Of a stretch of 41,886 bases of DNA, positions 40,416 through 41,886 are shown one piece after another (positions within the stretch are counted from its first letter, which is position 1; every line of letters starts with the position of its first letter). The translations under genes and the position numbers were made by a program. Source of the stretch: Bacteroidales bacterium (GTDB lineage: Bacteria > Bacteroidota > Bacteroidia > Bacteroidales > F082); assembly GCA_017630195.1 (NCBI GenBank), contig JAGBVS010000103.1:1-41886 (forward strand), given 5' to 3'. The notes below the pieces were generated by a model. That model was not told the DNA's origin, did no database searches, and saw only the letters and a program-made list of their open reading frames with translations.

Positions 40416-40911
40416 TTTCTAATGATTGGCTATACCTATTTTGATAGAACGCATCTGTTTTCTTTTGAAATAACGGCTTTTTCTTCACCTCCACTGTAAA
40501 TTGTTTTTTTTGTGGTTGCGGTCTTGGTGGTATTGGTTTAGGAGGTGCAGCCTCCTTTATTTTATCGGAAAATGATTTTGTTTTTTTAACTGCAATAATG
40601 GCGTTGATAAATTCTTTTTTAAATTCCTCGAAAGTATCAGGGGAAACTTTCATAAGGCCTCCTTTATTCTCAAGAAGCCAATCGATAATGTGTTGAGATA
40701 AGGCAGGCTTTTCACCTTTTTCATTAGCAGTATAGTTTTCTATCTCGACAGCCAAAAAACGGCCGTGCATACAGACAAAGAAATCAGGTTTAGAGAACTC
40801 GTTGACCTCTGCGCCATAATTTTTTGAATAGAAAACATGGTGAATCGAAAAGAACTTTGTTATTTGTTTTTCAAAAGCCAATTCCTCTTCAGTTTTTTTA
40901 TAACCTTGCAT
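40399..40911 (-). CDS. PD-(D/E)XK-like protein with altered catalytic motif
   Basis: 170 residues. NEFSKPDFFVCMHGRFLAVE followed by IEN and a Q-x-x-x-helix closely follow the fold of phage VRR-NUC/resolvase-type nucleases (Asp43, then Glu56). The expected Lys two residues after the Glu is replaced by Glu58 (EIE). It may be inactive or use a shifted lysine. Residues of about 120-170 are a Pro/Lys-rich tail (PPKPIPPRPQPQKKQF). Strong AGGAGT site; ATG shares a base with the stop of the upstream regulator. Confidence 0.7.
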   Translation of the reverse strand: MQGYKKTEEELAFEKQITKFFSIHHVFYSKNYGAEVNEFSKPDFFVCMHGRFLAVEIENYTANEKGEKPALSQHIIDWLLENKGGLMKVSPDTFEEFKKEFINAIIAVKKTKSFSDKIKEAAPPKPIPPRPQPQKKQFTVEVKKKPLFQKKTDAFYQNRYSQSLERKKPF

Positions 40912-41498
40912 TATAAACTCCTTATTTTTTTGTTATCTATGGTTAATGTTATTGTTTGTTTGAGTATATTAATCGCAACGCTATCGAATAAGCGTGCGTA
41001 TTTTTCTATTTTCGATTTGGTATCGATTTTTTGAATAATGATATCATTAAGACAAAAGAACTTATGCTTAAAATGAACATCCATTTCAGATAGTGCATAG
41101 GTAAACACATTTTGCTCCGGATTACGAATCCAATCGGAAAGAAACTTTTGAATGATATGGCCAGTCATTGCCTCGTCTAGTGTAGATTTTGCAAGAACTT
41201 TCCCTTTAATTATGAGCTGGATATACATGTCCAGTTCGTGGAGTAACGCCACTTTAGTTGGCCCCTCGTCTGATAAAATGACAGCGGTATAAAATATCTC
41301 GGATACTTCCGTTTGAGTTAACTTCATAAAATCTCTAATGGCAGCAATCTGCCAATCGTGGAATTTAGATTTACCACGAATTTTATGACACAATAATGAA
41401 TCGGAAATATTGAGATGTTGAGCAAGTTCACGTTGAGAAACGCGTTTTTTATGCATTATTAATTTCAAGAGATCAGTGTTAGTGTTACTTATAATCAT
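40911..41498 (-). CDS. HTH regulator (XRE-like), 195 residues
   Basis: Starts at the ATG at 41498 behind AGAAGGGG; ten upstream in-frame residues are excluded. HTH at about residues 20-45 (SQRELAQHLNISDSLLCHKI), then helical HEL and KFL segments (DWIRNPEQ). The long C-terminal domain of about 140 residues is of unknown type; no LexA-like Ser/Lys protease motif was seen. It lies in the late leftward operon, so it may be a regulator or a host-directed factor. Candidate binder of the 3789-3804 palindrome. Confidence 0.7.
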   Translation of the reverse strand: MIISNTNTDLLKLIMHKKRVSQRELAQHLNISDSLLCHKIRGKSKFHDWQIAAIRDFMKLTQTEVSEIFYTAVILSDEGPTKVALLHELDMYIQLIIKGKVLAKSTLDEAMTGHIIQKFLSDWIRNPEQNVFTYALSEMDVHFKHKFFCLNDIIIQKIDTKSKIEKYARLFDSVAINILKQTITLTIDNKKIRSL

Positions 41499-41559
41499 AA
41501 TACCCCTTCTGGTGAAAGGATAGCACAATGAATTTTTATTTAAAAGACGGGTTTAATAT

Positions 41560-41886
41560 TCAACTGTAAATTATCGGGCGCATAACACATCGACAAAACG
41601 GCGCTTGTCCGGGGAACCCAGTTTCACCTGTACGTTGATCGATTACAGGAGGATTTTTCACATCAAAGATTTTACCGTTTAGGACGTGGAGGTGATATTC
41701 ACGTGGAGTGAGGCCACCGTGTGTGTGTATCCACTCAAATTTTTCAATTCCGGCATCTCGGAATTTTTGCAAATTCAAACTCATATACGCTTTGGATATT
41801 TGATCTTCAGCAATGAGATCAGCGCGCCGCAAGGTAGTTTGACCGATTTTATATATACGTTGAGTTAAGTCTTCATGTGAAAGGCC
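41560..41886 (-). CDS. MuF-like minor head protein, C-terminal part (continues at 639-1)
   Basis: End of the gene that starts at 639 and crosses the circular join; 41746-41886 duplicates 1-141. The C-terminus is diagnostic for MuF: HTHGGLTPREYHLHVLNGKI, then PPVIDQRTGETGFPGQAPFC and RCVMRPI. Stop TGA at 41562-41560. The domain lies inside the capsid next to the portal and is typical of Mu gpF and SPP1 gp7-type proteins. The next leftward gene, the HTH regulator, starts 62 bp on. Confidence 0.92.
   Translation of the reverse strand, partial: GLSHEDLTQRIYKIGQTTLRRADLIAEDQISKAYMSLNLQKFRDAGIEKFEWIHTHGGLTPREYHLHVLNGKIFDVKNPPVIDQRTGETGFPGQAPFCRCVMRPIIYS
41746..41886. repeat. Terminal direct repeat (right copy), circular-assembly overlap
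   Basis: Identical to 1-141. The repeated segment is coding (MuF), which also argues for an assembly overlap of a circular or permuted genome rather than a functional terminal repeat. Confidence 0.95.

Noticed and set aside
1-41886. tRNA genes, CRISPR arrays, insertion sequences
   Set aside because: None recognised while reading both strands; a tRNA scan could still find an atypical one.

Overview
The window is one complete, circular phage genome. Its first and last 141 bases are identical (1-141 = 41746-41886), so the unique length is about 41,745 bp, and one gene (the MuF-like minor head protein) runs across the junction. The gene set is that of a contractile-tailed (myovirus-type) phage with a Mu/HI1409-like head: PBSX-type large terminase, DUF1073 portal, MuF, DUF2213 protease, DUF2184 capsid, DUF3383 sheath, DUF3277 tube and Mu-like baseplate. 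The DNA is visibly AT-rich and has normal Shine-Dalgarno sites. The host is probably Gram-negative. A phage gene closely related to the C-terminal domain of RNA polymerase alpha reads most like alphaproteobacterial rpoA, so a low-GC alphaproteobacterium is my best guess for the host (inference from remembered family consensus).

Layout. There are two divergent promoter regions (about 3731-3904 and 33445-33613) and two convergent ends (about 31838-31927 and 39454-39491). Leftward from 3730, through position 1 and on to about 39492: small terminase, large terminase, portal, MuF, an HTH regulator, a PD-(D/E)XK-like protein, a GIY-YIG nuclease and two small membrane or secreted proteins. Rightward from 3905: a Sak4-like recombination ATPase, a RecB-like nuclease and a small HTH protein. 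Next comes an unusual leader region (5776-6363) feeding a winged-helix protein that may be a replication initiator. Then follow the rest of head morphogenesis, tail, baseplate, three large fibre/receptor-binding proteins, holin candidate, a membrane protein and the alpha-CTD-like protein. A short leftward operon (33444-31928) carries a serine recombinase, SSB and a VRR-NUC nuclease. A second rightward operon from 33614 carries a GH108 endolysin, two paralogous unknown proteins, a 33-bp-period repeat, QueD, FolE, a ParB-like protein, a radical SAM enzyme, a small membrane protein and four small acidic unknown proteins.

How it fits together. No DNA polymerase, helicase, primase or tyrosine integrase was seen. 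Replication therefore probably recruits the host replisome through the 6354-7382 protein, helped by SSB, the Sak4-like ATPase and the nuclease. Tail length is set by a tape measure whose chaperone is extended by a textbook -1 frameshift (T TTT TTA plus downstream stem). QueD and FolE would feed 7-deazaguanine or pterin chemistry. Together with the ParB-like and radical SAM proteins they form a candidate nucleic-acid modification island, but no transglycosylase (DpdA), QueE or QueC is visible.

Most interesting points: (1) the standalone alpha-CTD-like protein that keeps the DNA-contact residues but lacks the sigma-contact acidic residues; (2) a duplicated hairpin/SD/start module whose loop and start region share a tetranucleotide that changes in concert between the two copies; (3) a likely antisense RNA over the same leader; (4) the QueD-FolE-ParB-radical SAM island; (5) the exact 33-bp-period repeat before queD.
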